Positions 38,475 through 46,584 of a DNA stretch of 64,000 nt are shown piece by piece. Position numbers and translations under genes: made by a program. The first letter of the stretch is position 1; each line of letters begins with the position of its first letter. The notes under the pieces were generated by a model, which saw only the letters and a program-made list of their open reading frames with translations, was not told the DNA's origin and ran no database searches. Location: contig CALOBW010000056.1 in the NCBI GenBank assembly GCA_942491525.1, forward strand, positions 310,001 to 374,000, in the 5' to 3' direction. This DNA is from CAYWBU01 sp942491525. GTDB lineage: Bacteria > Desulfobacterota > Desulfomonilia > UBA1062.

Positions 38475-40482
38475 GGCTTGGATTCTGATTGCAGTGCTCT
38501 CAATGATGACCGTGATCCAGGTGGCCGGTCTGGGCATCTTCACGATTGTACGCTACCAGCTGGCCATTAGCGGCGCCTTCAGGGAGGTGGTGCAGGAGCG
38601 TTACCCCTATGAGGGGCAGGCTGTCCATGAGTGCCGCGAACTGCCGCCGCCCGAAGGCTGGGACCATCAGCTGTTCCGCCAGCAGATCTGCACTGCGGAC
38701 AATGGTTACCGGCGAGACCTGACCTGGCGGCTGAAACTGCGCCAGCAGCCCGACAGCTATGTCGAGGACCTGAGGCTGGCCCGCAACCGCACGCGGGTTG
38801 TGCTGCTGGTGGATGACTCTCTCAGCATGACCTGGTCATCGGGCGTCGGTTATGATGACGATGCGCTCTATCTGCAGGCGCATGACGGCACAGTCATGCC
38901 GGTCAGGGATGACCCGCAGATCAGTTACACGCAGCATGCCGCCGAAGGTTTTTACTTCCGCGGCCAGTACGGCAACAGCTATCTTAGGGCGCCCCATGCC
39001 GACACTCTGGGCGGCGCCATCTCATCCTGGTCGCTGTACTATGCCGAGCTCAGGAAGCTGGCCGCCGGCCTTGTGGGCTGCGAGGTGGGCGTGCTGACCA
39101 CCTCCGGCAGTTTCTCCGGGTTCACCGAAGACCGGTTTGAGCTGCTGCAGATTCTGGATGCGATCCGTCCGCTGCATGATGATCGACCGCTGCCGGTCAT
39201 TCAGGCGCTGCTGAAGATGCTGAGTGTCTGCGTGGTATACAGGCATCTGGTGATCATGAGCGACGGCGAGAGCCTCAATGACGGCCGCCTGCCCCAGGCG
39301 CTTTTTGCCGAGGACGGCGATCCGCCGGCCGGGTTGCCGGGGGTGCTGCTGGCCATGGCCGCAGAGCATAGGGTCAAGGTTCACATCATCGGGCCCGAGA
39401 ACACGCCGCTGGATAACTATCTTGTCGACGGCAAGCGTCTGCCGGCGCCTGCCGAGCTTGTGCCGGCGGATTACACGGTCAGCCAGCTGGCGGAGCATGG
39501 CCTGCTGGGCGGGTCTGCGGCCGCGATGGATCTCAGCGCCTATGATCTGAGCGCCTGCGCCTACTATGAGCTGGACAGTGCCCTGCAGCCGGCCGTGCCG
39601 CGGGGGGTGCGCGGTCTGGCAAATGCGACGCTGGTGGCTGGGGAGCAGTTCTACTGTGCAACGGCGGGCGGTCAGCTTTTCAAGAGTGTCAGGGGCCGGG
39701 TTGACTGGCTGGTCGACGGTTGCGGCGGTCCTCTGCTCTACCGCTCCCCTTATCTGATCGCCGGACCCGACAAACGCTCCATGGTGAGTGTCTTCAGAGC
39801 GGGGCCTGAGCTGATTCTGAGGGCCGGCGCCAAGCAGCGGGCCGCCTCGCGCTCCACTCTCTATCTGGCGCAGGGGCCGGAGCTCAGCGGCCACCAGCTG
39901 GTTGACGGCATTCTGGCCTACAGCTACAGCCTGCCCGAAGCGGCAAGCTGCCTGAATTTTGATCCGGTCAGGGGGCTGCTCTATGCCGGCGGCAGACAGG
40001 GGAATCTTTATATCTTTGATCAGGAGCTGACCCTGGTGAACTATCTGCCCGGCGCCATTGACCGGCCGCTGCTGGATATCAGGTCTTTCAGCTGGCGCCG
40101 CAAGAACTATCTGCTGGGAATTTATGCGGATATGGTGGCCGCTTTTGACGGTCACGGGCTCCTGTGGGCGGCGGAGCTGGCGGGCAGCTTCGAGCGGGCC
40201 CTGGTGATGGATCGCAAACTCTATCTGAGCTGCTATCAGCTCAAGGGCATCTGCAGCGGCCGGGATATGGGTTTCACGCAGCTTGTGATACTGGATGCGC
40301 TGAACGGCGGACGCGAAGAGTCGTCGGAGCTCGGCAGCGGCCGCTCCCTGGGGCCATTGATTGACCTGCCTGCCGGCCAGCTGATCTTTGCCGACCATGG
40401 CGGCCGGCTGCGGCACCTTTCATTGGCGGAGTTGCCGGGAGTCAAGCCCGAGTCGATCGGCAGCTACCTCATGAGTGATTAG
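38431..40482 (+). CDS. PilY1-like VWA/beta-propeller protein with PilX-like N-terminus
   Basis: The 683-residue protein starts with a membrane helix (WILIAVLSMMTVIQVAGLGIF, about residues 16-37, written here only as a span) whose flanks resemble PilX minor pilins but without a clear prepilin site. A VWA-like domain follows with VVLLVDDSLSMTW (MIDAS DxSxS near residue 127) and MSDGESLND near 275. The C-terminal 250 residues repeat short beta segments (LYIFDQELTLVNYL, MVAAFDGHGLLWAAEL) like the PilY1 propeller. PilY1 is the pilus tip adhesin and biogenesis factor. The last four bases overlap a convergent gene. Confidence 0.7.
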   Translation: MINGVPLASSARSCEAWILIAVLSMMTVIQVAGLGIFTIVRYQLAISGAFREVVQERYPYEGQAVHECRELPPPEGWDHQLFRQQICTADNGYRRDLTWRLKLRQQPDSYVEDLRLARNRTRVVLLVDDSLSMTWSSGVGYDDDALYLQAHDGTVMPVRDDPQISYTQHAAEGFYFRGQYGNSYLRAPHADTLGGAISSWSLYYAELRKLAAGLVGCEVGVLTTSGSFSGFTEDRFELLQILDAIRPLHDDRPLPVIQALLKMLSVCVVYRHLVIMSDGESLNDGRLPQALFAEDGDPPAGLPGVLLAMAAEHRVKVHIIGPENTPLDNYLVDGKRLPAPAELVPADYTVSQLAEHGLLGGSAAAMDLSAYDLSACAYYELDSALQPAVPRGVRGLANATLVAGEQFYCATAGGQLFKSVRGRVDWLVDGCGGPLLYRSPYLIAGPDKRSMVSVFRAGPELILRAGAKQRAASRSTLYLAQGPELSGHQLVDGILAYSYSLPEAASCLNFDPVRGLLYAGGRQGNLYIFDQELTLVNYLPGAIDRPLLDIRSFSWRRKNYLLGIYADMVAAFDGHGLLWAAELAGSFERALVMDRKLYLSCYQLKGICSGRDMGFTQLVILDALNGGREESSELGSGRSLGPLIDLPAGQLIFADHGGRLRHLSLAELPGVKPESIGSYLMSD

Positions 40483-41861
40483 CTGGCGGCCTGCAGGTGG
40501 GTGTAGTACTTCTCCAGTACGGGCAGGAAGTCGGGCTGCTCCAGCATGGCTTCATTGATGACCTGCAGCGCCTCGTCGCGGTTGTTCAGCTCTTCATTCA
40601 GGATGACGGCGCAGTTGTAGCTGGCCCGCGGCCGGCACTCGGTCTCGGGATAGTGCTCGATCAGATGCAGGTAGGTGCGCGCGGCGGCCTTGAAGTTGCG
40701 GGCCTCGTTCAGGAATTCGGCCACGCTGAAGATGATGTCCGGGTCCGGGGCGAAATCGGCGTCGGCATTGATGCAGTCGGTGTAGACCTCGGCCATCTTC
40801 TTGCGCTGGTTGGCGGCCTGCAGCAGATGCAGATAGTCGGCGCCGTGCTGGTTGAGGTTCTGTCTGAGTCTTTTGAGCAGCTGGAAATAGGTTTCGGCCA
40901 GCTCCTGGTCGTTGACCCTGCCGCCGGTCTCGCGGTCGATCCAGTTGAGGGCCTGCTCAAGTTTGCCCTGGGCGATCAGCCTGTCGAGCTGGGGGTGGCT
41001 GCCGGGTTCGATCTCGGCTAAAGTTTCAATGTTGATCTTCAGGCCCAGGCGTTCATGGTACTGCAGCATGATGTAGCCGATGAAGTTGTAGCTGAAGAGC
41101 TGGCAGAGCGCCAGGCAGGCGAAGAGGGCCGGCTGCTGGATGTAGGCCGGTATGCTGTTTTTGAGGGCAATCGTGAGCGGGAGAGTGCCGATGCTCAGCA
41201 GAATCAGGCAGAGAACCCAGTAGGAGGGTCCGATCTTGAGGGCTACCTCCAGGGTCAGTCCCGGGTTGAAGACGCGCATCAGGCTGCGTCTGAGGTTCAG
41301 CACCATCAGCATGGCCGGAAAGGTGACCCCCAGGATCAGCAGGGTTGCCAGGGTCTGGCGCAGGGTCAGGTTGTGCATGATTAGCAGGCAGAAGACGCCG
41401 AAGATCAGGTTCAGCAGGATCACCTGGCCGCCCAGCTCCAGATCTTCGGAGAAGCCGGTCAGGTCCGGAGCTTCAAAATATCCCTGTGAGGTCTTGGTCA
41501 GGGCCGCGCTGCAGTATTTGATCCAGACGGCCCAGATGAAGGCTGTGATCATCCAGTTCATGACCGGCACGATCGAGAAGATGGCGATTACCGCGCTGCA
41601 GATCAGCAGCAGGATCATGGGCATGGCCTGCAGCGGGTAGCCGAAGATGGTCGGCAGCATGTGCCAGTAGGGGCTTACCGGATCGCGGGTCGTGATTTTG
41701 CTGAGGTTGGCATGGCAGTGGGGGCAGAGGTGCAGCACGTGGCGTCTGTTGCCGTACTTCTTGAGCGGCTTGTTTATGATGCACTTGCCGCAGAGATCCA
41801 GGTTGCACTCCTGGCAGTGCCAGATCGCCGTTTTAGATGTGTGGTAGGCACATCTCTCCAT
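40479..41861 (-). CDS. B-box zinc finger, multi-TM, TPR protein
   Basis: The 460-residue protein has an N-terminal B-box-type zinc finger (CAYHTSKTAIWHCQECNLDL, then CGKC and CPHCHAN, residues 3-55), about five membrane helices (about 70-275), and a C-terminal alpha-helical repeat region (about 290-455) with TPR-like units. ATG at 41861 has GAGGAG seven bases upstream; the in-frame sequence back to 42215 is a shadow of the M48 gene and not coding. Function unknown. It is last in an operon rich in zinc ribbons. Confidence 0.7.
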   Translation of the reverse strand: MERCAYHTSKTAIWHCQECNLDLCGKCIINKPLKKYGNRRHVLHLCPHCHANLSKITTRDPVSPYWHMLPTIFGYPLQAMPMILLLICSAVIAIFSIVPVMNWMITAFIWAVWIKYCSAALTKTSQGYFEAPDLTGFSEDLELGGQVILLNLIFGVFCLLIMHNLTLRQTLATLLILGVTFPAMLMVLNLRRSLMRVFNPGLTLEVALKIGPSYWVLCLILLSIGTLPLTIALKNSIPAYIQQPALFACLALCQLFSYNFIGYIMLQYHERLGLKINIETLAEIEPGSHPQLDRLIAQGKLEQALNWIDRETGGRVNDQELAETYFQLLKRLRQNLNQHGADYLHLLQAANQRKKMAEVYTDCINADADFAPDPDIIFSVAEFLNEARNFKAAARTYLHLIEHYPETECRPRASYNCAVILNEELNNRDEALQVINEAMLEQPDFLPVLEKYYTHLQAAS

Positions 41862-41914
41862 CGCTAACTCCTCAATTTCCTGATTGCCTTTACTGTTTCG
41901 GAAAAGAGGGTCAA

Positions 41915-43336
41915 TTAGTTGATTGAAATCTTCTGTCCGCATTTGGGACAGTCGAGCTGGCTGAGCTTGAAGGCCGGTGAGATCTCCTGCTGGTGGCCGC
42001 AGCTCTGGCAGGTGAAGCTCTGCCACTGGCCCGGGTTGCGTCTGAAATTCTGCGGGCCGGCACCGGGCTTTTCGTGCAGGGCGGCCGCGCCCAGCAGATT
42101 GCTCAGCTGCTCTTTGTCCTGCTGGCGGACGCAGTGCTCCAGGCCGCACTTGGGGCAGGTGACCTTGTCCTCCTCGAACTCGGGCGGCAGCTTGATGCGC
42201 ATGCCGCAGCTGCACTCTATCAGGCTGAAGTTGTTGATGCCGCGCATGATGTCGCCGGTCTTGCGCATCATTTCACCGGCCATCATGGGCGCGGCAATGG
42301 CCGAGGCCGCCCGGATGTCGATCTGCTGGCTGCCGCTCAGATCCTGCTGTTTCAGCAAGGGTTTCTTGGTGCCGGTGACGCTGCGGTGGGCTCTGAGATA
42401 CTCGGAGTAGCCGGCCGAACCGTGCATCTTTCTGAGGATCTCGATCCTGCGGTCCAGCGGCGGGTGGGTGGCAAAGACGTTGTCGCTCAGCTGACTCTTG
42501 TAGGGGTTGACGATGTAGAAGGGCGCGGTGGCGCGCGGGGCCGAAGTCAGGCGATAGCTGGCTCCCTTGAGCTTCTCCAGGGCCGAAGCCAGGCCAGCCG
42601 GGTAGCGGGTCAGGCGCGCGCTGGTGGCGTCGGCCAGATATTCGCGCTTGCGCGAAACCGAGAAGTAGAGGATGCGCGCTAAAAGCGGGCCGATGATGGC
42701 GATCAGGAGGGCGATCAGAATCAGCAGGGCGCCGCCGTCATTGGAGTCGTTTCTTGAACTGGATGAGCGGTAGCGCCGGTGGCTGCCGAAACGCATTGAG
42801 TTGCTGATCATGTCCGCGATGAAGACGATGGCGCCCAGCATGGTGGCGGCCACGGTCATGTAGAGGATGTCGCGGTTCATGATGTGGCCCAGCTCGTGGG
42901 CGATGACCCCCTGCAGCTCATCGCGGTTGCAGCAGCCCAGCAGGCCGGCCGTGACGCAGATGGCGCTCTTCTCCGGGCTCTTGCCGACCGCAAAGGCGTT
43001 GGGCGCCGGGTCATCCATGATGAAGATGCGCGGTATGGCCTCCAGGCTGGCCGCAATTTTCATCTCCTCGACAATGTTGAAGAGTTGCGGAAACTCGTCG
43101 CGTTCCACTTCGCGCGCCCCGCTCATGTGCAGGAAGATGTTGTCCGAGGCGAAGAGCGCCACCAGCAGCATGCTCAGCCAGACGATTGCGGTGACGCCCA
43201 GGCCGACCAGGCCCGCCTCGGTGCTGGCACCCAGATAGAAGCCCAGCAGATAACCGATCGCCAGCAGCAGCAGCCCCATCAGGATGATCAGGGCTGCAGT
43301 TTTGCGCCGGTTCTGGGCGATGATCCTCCAGAACAT
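41915..43336 (-). CDS. M48 (HtpX-like) metalloprotease with C-terminal zinc ribbons
   Basis: The 473-residue protein has two N-terminal membrane helices (about 11-33 and 38-60), the zinc protease motif AHELGHIMNRD (near residue 145), two further helices (about 165-225), and a Glu in the KREYLADATS segment (near 234) as third metal ligand. Unlike HtpX it carries two zinc ribbons at the C-terminus: CSCGMRIKLP..CPKCG (about 375-400) and CQSCGHQQE..CPKCG (about 440-470). HtpX clears misfolded membrane proteins. It directly follows lemA. Confidence 0.9.
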   Translation of the reverse strand: MFWRIIAQNRRKTAALIILMGLLLLAIGYLLGFYLGASTEAGLVGLGVTAIVWLSMLLVALFASDNIFLHMSGAREVERDEFPQLFNIVEEMKIAASLEAIPRIFIMDDPAPNAFAVGKSPEKSAICVTAGLLGCCNRDELQGVIAHELGHIMNRDILYMTVAATMLGAIVFIADMISNSMRFGSHRRYRSSSSRNDSNDGGALLILIALLIAIIGPLLARILYFSVSRKREYLADATSARLTRYPAGLASALEKLKGASYRLTSAPRATAPFYIVNPYKSQLSDNVFATHPPLDRRIEILRKMHGSAGYSEYLRAHRSVTGTKKPLLKQQDLSGSQQIDIRAASAIAAPMMAGEMMRKTGDIMRGINNFSLIECSCGMRIKLPPEFEEDKVTCPKCGLEHCVRQQDKEQLSNLLGAAALHEKPGAGPQNFRRNPGQWQSFTCQSCGHQQEISPAFKLSQLDCPKCGQKISIN

Positions 43337-43906
43337 CTAGAAGCTGACCTTGGGCACCTTGCGCTCGCTTACGTCTTCCAGCTCGAAGAACTCCTCCTGC
43401 TTGAAGTTGAAGGCCGCGGCCACCATGTTGGAGGGGAACATCTCGACCCGGTTGTTCAGAAAGAGCACCTGGTCGTTGTAGGCCTGGCGCGCAAAGGCGA
43501 TTTTGTTCTCGGTGCTGGTCAGCTCCTCCTGCAGGGCCAGGAAGTTCTCGTTGGCCTTGAGCTCGGGATAGTTCTCCACCACGGCCATGAAGTTGGAGAG
43601 CGCGCCAGATAGCTGGCTCTCGGCTTTGGAGATTTCGGCCACGTCGCCTCGGGCGCCGGTGGCGCGGGCGCGGGCCTCGGTGATGGCGCTGAAGGTCTCC
43701 TTCTCGTGCGTCATGTAGCCCTTGGCGGTCTCCACCAGGTTGGGGATCAGGTCGTGGCGCCGCTTGAGCTGCACGTCGATCTGCGACCAGGCGTTCTTGA
43801 CCTGGTTGCGCAAAGACACCAGGCCGTTGTAGAGGGCGATCACCCAAATGATCAGGCCCAGGATAATTCCGATAATTACGATTCCTACAATCATTCCTCC
43901 AGACAT
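43337..43906 (-). CDS. lemA: LemA family protein
   Basis: A 189-residue protein with one N-terminal helix (about residues 5-26) and the conserved LemA core NQVKNAWSQIDVQLKRRHDL then IPNLVETAKGY, followed by a helical bundle ending YPELKANENFLALQEEL and FPSNMVAAAFNF. Its own stop abuts the M48 start with no gap. LemA-M48 pairs are common; the pair is thought to act in membrane protein turnover or envelope stress, with little biochemistry known. Confidence 0.95.
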   Translation of the reverse strand: MSGGMIVGIVIIGIILGLIIWVIALYNGLVSLRNQVKNAWSQIDVQLKRRHDLIPNLVETAKGYMTHEKETFSAITEARARATGARGDVAEISKAESQLSGALSNFMAVVENYPELKANENFLALQEELTSTENKIAFARQAYNDQVLFLNNRVEMFPSNMVAAAFNFKQEEFFELEDVSERKVPKVSF

Positions 43907-43907
43907 A

Positions 43908-44264
43908 TCAGCTCCTTAGCATCTCGTTTAATAGGCCGGCCAGGCGCCCGCCGCTCATCTTAATTATGTCCTGCAACTCGCGCTCGTCAAACCAGAGGCC
44001 GTGATCTGCGCAGCGGTCCAGCAGCACATCCTTGATAGTGACCTTGCCCATCTTCTTTTGACAGATCGGGCATCTGCGGCCCCGCTCCCCGGTGCGCGCC
44101 GGCAGCATGGCGTCGATCAGCTCGTCCGAGCCGCCTTCGCGCTCCAGCAGCCAGCCCAGCTCGCCGCTGTCGAGCCAGATGCCGTGACAGCTGACGCAGT
44201 AGTCGATCTCGATTTCGCTGTACTCCAGCGTGATCAGGGTATGTTGGCAGTGGGGGCATTTCAT
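43908..44264 (-). CDS. Double zf-TFIIB zinc ribbon protein
   Basis: The 118-residue protein has two copies of the zf-TFIIB motif: MKCPHCQHTLITLEYSEIE then DYCVSCHGIWLDSGEL (residues 1-36), and CPICQKKM...LDRCADHGLWFDERELQDI (about 62-105). Each ends in the GIW.D.GEL signature. ATG at 44264 gives the family's exact start; the upstream extension to 44315 is dropped. One base separates its stop from the LemA start, so it leads the LemA-M48-B-box operon. Confidence 0.85.
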   Translation of the reverse strand: MKCPHCQHTLITLEYSEIEIDYCVSCHGIWLDSGELGWLLEREGGSDELIDAMLPARTGERGRRCPICQKKMGKVTIKDVLLDRCADHGLWFDERELQDIIKMSGGRLAGLLNEMLRS

Positions 44265-44314
44265 GGGCTGAATAATAGCACAGACTTTTATGTTGCTGAA
44301 TATTTTTCGCCCCA

Positions 44315-44343
44315 TTGACGCCTAATCGCCTTGGTGCTAGATT
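44315..44343 (+). promoter_or_regulatory. serS promoter (leaderless)
   Basis: TTGACG (44315-44320), 17 bases, TAGATT (44338-44343). Expected transcription start is at 44350-44351, on the serS ATG itself. Confidence 0.5.
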
Positions 44344-44350
44344 TCCCTGC

Positions 44351-45613
44351 ATGCTTGACATTAAATTTATTAGACAAAATCCGGATCTGGTGAAGGCGGC
44401 TTTGGCGAAACGCAATTCCAAGCTCGACCTTAGTGAACTGCTTGAACTTGATGAGAAGCGCCGCGAGTTGATTGTTAAGGGCGATGAGCTTAAAGCCAAG
44501 CGCAATCAGGCTTCGGCCGAGATCGGCCGCGCCAAGAAAGAGGGCGGCGACATGCAGGCCGCGGCTGCCGGCATGAAAGAGGTCTCGAATGCCATCAAGG
44601 AGCTCGACGCCGAACTTAAAGCAATTGAAGAGTCCATGAACGACATCGTCATGGGCATTCCCAATATTCCCAGTGAGAGCGTGCCGGTCGGTCGAGATGA
44701 GTCCGACAATATCGAGATGCGCGTCTGGGGCGAGAAACCCAGCTTTGACTTTGCGGTCAAGGACCACCAGGATCTGGGCGAAGATCTGGGCATTCTGGAT
44801 TTCAAGCGCGCCGCCAAACTGACCGGCGCCCGCTTCTGCCTCAACATGGGCCTGGGCGCTAAACTGGAGCGCGCCCTGATCAACTTTATGCTCGACATTC
44901 ACACTATGGAGCACGGCTGCACCGAGGTCATGACGCCCTTCATGGTCAACCGCGACTCCATGACCGCCACCGGTCAGCTGCCCAAGTTTGAAGAGGACCT
45001 TTTTGCCGCCGGTGACTACTTCCTGATCCCGACCGCCGAGGTGCCGGTGACCAACATCCACCGCGACGAGGTTATTCCGGCCGAGCAGCTGCCCATCAAG
45101 TATGTGGCCTACACCCCCTGCTTCCGCAGTGAAGCCGGCTCCTACGGCAAGGATACCCGCGGCCTGATCCGCCAGCACCAGTTCAACAAGGTTGAACTGG
45201 TCCGGTTCGCCAAGGCTGAAGACTCCTATGCCAACCTGGAAGAGCTTACCAGCAATGCCGAGGAGATCTTGAAGCGCCTCGGCCTGCACTACCGCGTGGT
45301 GACCCTCTGCTCCGGCGATCTGGGCTTCTCAAGCGCCAAGACCTATGATCTGGAGGTCTGGATGCCCTCGCAGAACTGCTTCCGCGAGATCTCATCCTGC
45401 AGCAACTTTGAAGATTTCCAGGCCCGCCGCGGCAATATCCGCTGCAAGGAGAAGGATGCCAAGAAGCCCGAGCTGGTGCACACCCTGAACGGCAGCGGCC
45501 TGGCAGTGGGACGCACCCTGGCCGCTATCCTCGAGAACTATCAGCAGGCCGACGGCTCGGTTGTGGTGCCCGAAGCCCTGCGCCCCTACATGGGTGTGGA
45601 CGTGATAAAGTAG
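44351..45613 (+). CDS. serS: Seryl-tRNA synthetase
   Basis: A 420-residue class II synthetase of usual length. The N-terminal long coiled-coil arm that binds the tRNA-Ser variable loop is at about residues 30-100. Motif 2 appears in TPCFRSEAGSYGKDTRGLIR (near 263), and motif 3 in LNGSGLAVGRTLAAILENY (near 380). ATG at 44351 is chosen because the product then starts MLDIKFIRQNPD, as in other SerRS. There is no Shine-Dalgarno sequence; promoter spacing suggests leaderless mRNA. Two tRNA-Ser genes follow, its own substrates. Confidence 0.97.
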   Translation: MLDIKFIRQNPDLVKAALAKRNSKLDLSELLELDEKRRELIVKGDELKAKRNQASAEIGRAKKEGGDMQAAAAGMKEVSNAIKELDAELKAIEESMNDIVMGIPNIPSESVPVGRDESDNIEMRVWGEKPSFDFAVKDHQDLGEDLGILDFKRAAKLTGARFCLNMGLGAKLERALINFMLDIHTMEHGCTEVMTPFMVNRDSMTATGQLPKFEEDLFAAGDYFLIPTAEVPVTNIHRDEVIPAEQLPIKYVAYTPCFRSEAGSYGKDTRGLIRQHQFNKVELVRFAKAEDSYANLEELTSNAEEILKRLGLHYRVVTLCSGDLGFSSAKTYDLEVWMPSQNCFREISSCSNFEDFQARRGNIRCKEKDAKKPELVHTLNGSGLAVGRTLAAILENYQQADGSVVVPEALRPYMGVDVIK

Positions 45614-45626
45614 TCTTATAAGGGGC

Positions 45627-45655
45627 TTGACCTGATCGATTCAATAAGATAAAGG
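45627..45655 (+). promoter_or_regulatory. Promoter of the tRNA-Ser genes
   Basis: TTGACC (45627-45632), 17 bases, TAAAGG (45650-45655), with the tRNA 14 bases downstream. It begins right after the serS stop. Confidence 0.5.
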
Positions 45656-45668
45656 AAAAATCCACTGC

Positions 45669-45760
45669 GGAGGGATGGCAGAGCCTGGCTGATTGCACTG
45701 GTCTTGAAAACCAGCATACCTTTACCGGTATCGGGGGTTCGAATCCCTCTCCCTCCGCCA
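45669..45760 (+). tRNA. tRNA-Ser (anticodon TGA)
   Basis: Acceptor GGAGGGA/TCCCTCC, anticodon stem CTGGT/ACCAG with loop CTTGAAA (anticodon TGA), long variable arm (GCATACCTTTACCGGTATC) typical of Ser, T-loop GTTCGAAT and encoded CCA. Reads UCN codons. Confidence 0.97.
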
Positions 45761-45777
45761 GATAAAATAAGCAGTAT

Positions 45778-45868
45778 GGAGAGTTGGCCGAGAGGCTGAA
45801 GGCGCGCCCCTGCTAAGGGTGTATGGGTTAATAGCTCATCAAGGGTTCGAATCCCTTACTCTCCGCCA
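45778..45868 (+). tRNA. tRNA-Ser (anticodon GCT)
   Basis: Acceptor GGAGAGT/ACTCTCC, anticodon stem CGCCC/GGGTG with loop CTGCTAA (anticodon GCT), long variable arm, T-loop GTTCGAAT and encoded CCA. Reads AGC/AGU. It lies 17 bases after the first tRNA-Ser and is followed by a strong terminator. Confidence 0.97.
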
Positions 45869-45874
45869 AATATC

Positions 45875-45908
45875 AAAGCCCGGTTCATTTGAACCGGGCT
45901 TTTTCTTT
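45875..45908 (+). terminator. Rho-independent terminator of tRNA-Ser genes
   Basis: AGCCCGGTTC and GAACCGGGCT form a perfect 10-bp stem with loop ATTT, followed by TTTTCTTT. Confidence 0.93.
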
Positions 45909-45919
45909 AGGGGGGCCAG

Positions 45920-46480
45920 ATGGAAGAGCAGTTCGATCAATTATTTGAAGGTGAAACCTTTGACGACCTGAGTTCTCGGACCTTCACGGACTGCCGCTTT
46001 GAGGAGTGCGGTTTTCAAGGTGCCGACCTGATGCGCGCGCGGTTTGTGGACTGCGTCTTCGTTAACTGCAACCTTTCATTGGCCATGATTGACAATGCGC
46101 TCTTCCAGTGCGCAGTTTTTGAGGGCTGTAAGCTGATGGGGCTCAACTTTAACCGCTGCAATTCCTTTCTGCTTTCGCTCAGTTTTAGCGGTTGCTCAAT
46201 CGAGTCCTGCAGCTTTGCCGAACTCAACCTGGCCAAGACCAAATTTATTGACTGCTCTCTGGCTGAGACCGATTTCATCAATAGCAAGCTGCCCAAGGCC
46301 GACTTTTCCGAGAGCCGCTTGCGCGACTGCGCCTTTGATCATACCGATCTGAGCGGGGCTGATTTCCGCGGATCGACAGGGGCCTTCATCAACCCGACGC
46401 GCAATAATCTTAAGAGGGCGCGTTTTGATCAGTTCAACGCCCTCGAGCTGCTGAACAGTTTTGATATTCTGATTAATTAA
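45920..46480 (+). CDS. Pentapeptide-repeat protein
   Basis: A 186-residue protein built from tandem A(D/N)LxX pentapeptide repeats (for example FTDCRFEECGFQGADLMRAR near residue 22, and DFSESRLRDCAFDHTDLSG near 125), expected to fold as a right-handed quadrilateral beta helix. Cys is frequent (DCRFEEC, DCVFVNC, GCKLMG). Relatives such as QnrB/MfpA mimic DNA and protect gyrase; most have unknown roles. No signal peptide. The start ATG at 45920 has GGGGGG upstream and lies 12 bases past the tRNA terminator. Confidence 0.88.
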   Translation: MEEQFDQLFEGETFDDLSSRTFTDCRFEECGFQGADLMRARFVDCVFVNCNLSLAMIDNALFQCAVFEGCKLMGLNFNRCNSFLLSLSFSGCSIESCSFAELNLAKTKFIDCSLAETDFINSKLPKADFSESRLRDCAFDHTDLSGADFRGSTGAFINPTRNNLKRARFDQFNALELLNSFDILIN

Positions 46481-46584
46481 TTATGATTTTTAAGATTAAA
46501 TAACATTCTGTCGATTTGAATTTATACAAAAGGCATAAGGGTGGTTATTTTTTTGCGCAGCTGTAGATATTGAAGGGGGTAGTA

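Noticed and set aside
39022..40416. A 464-residue minus-strand frame opposite the PilY1-like gene
   Set aside because: Composition is typical of an antisense frame (Gln/His/Arg/Ala-rich). The plus-strand gene has a VWA metal site and overlaps a pseudopilin with a good start.
41862..42215. N-terminal extension of the B-box protein
   Set aside because: The extra 118 residues are an out-of-frame shadow of the M48 C-terminus; ATG 41861 has a strong Shine-Dalgarno sequence and the zinc finger begins right there.
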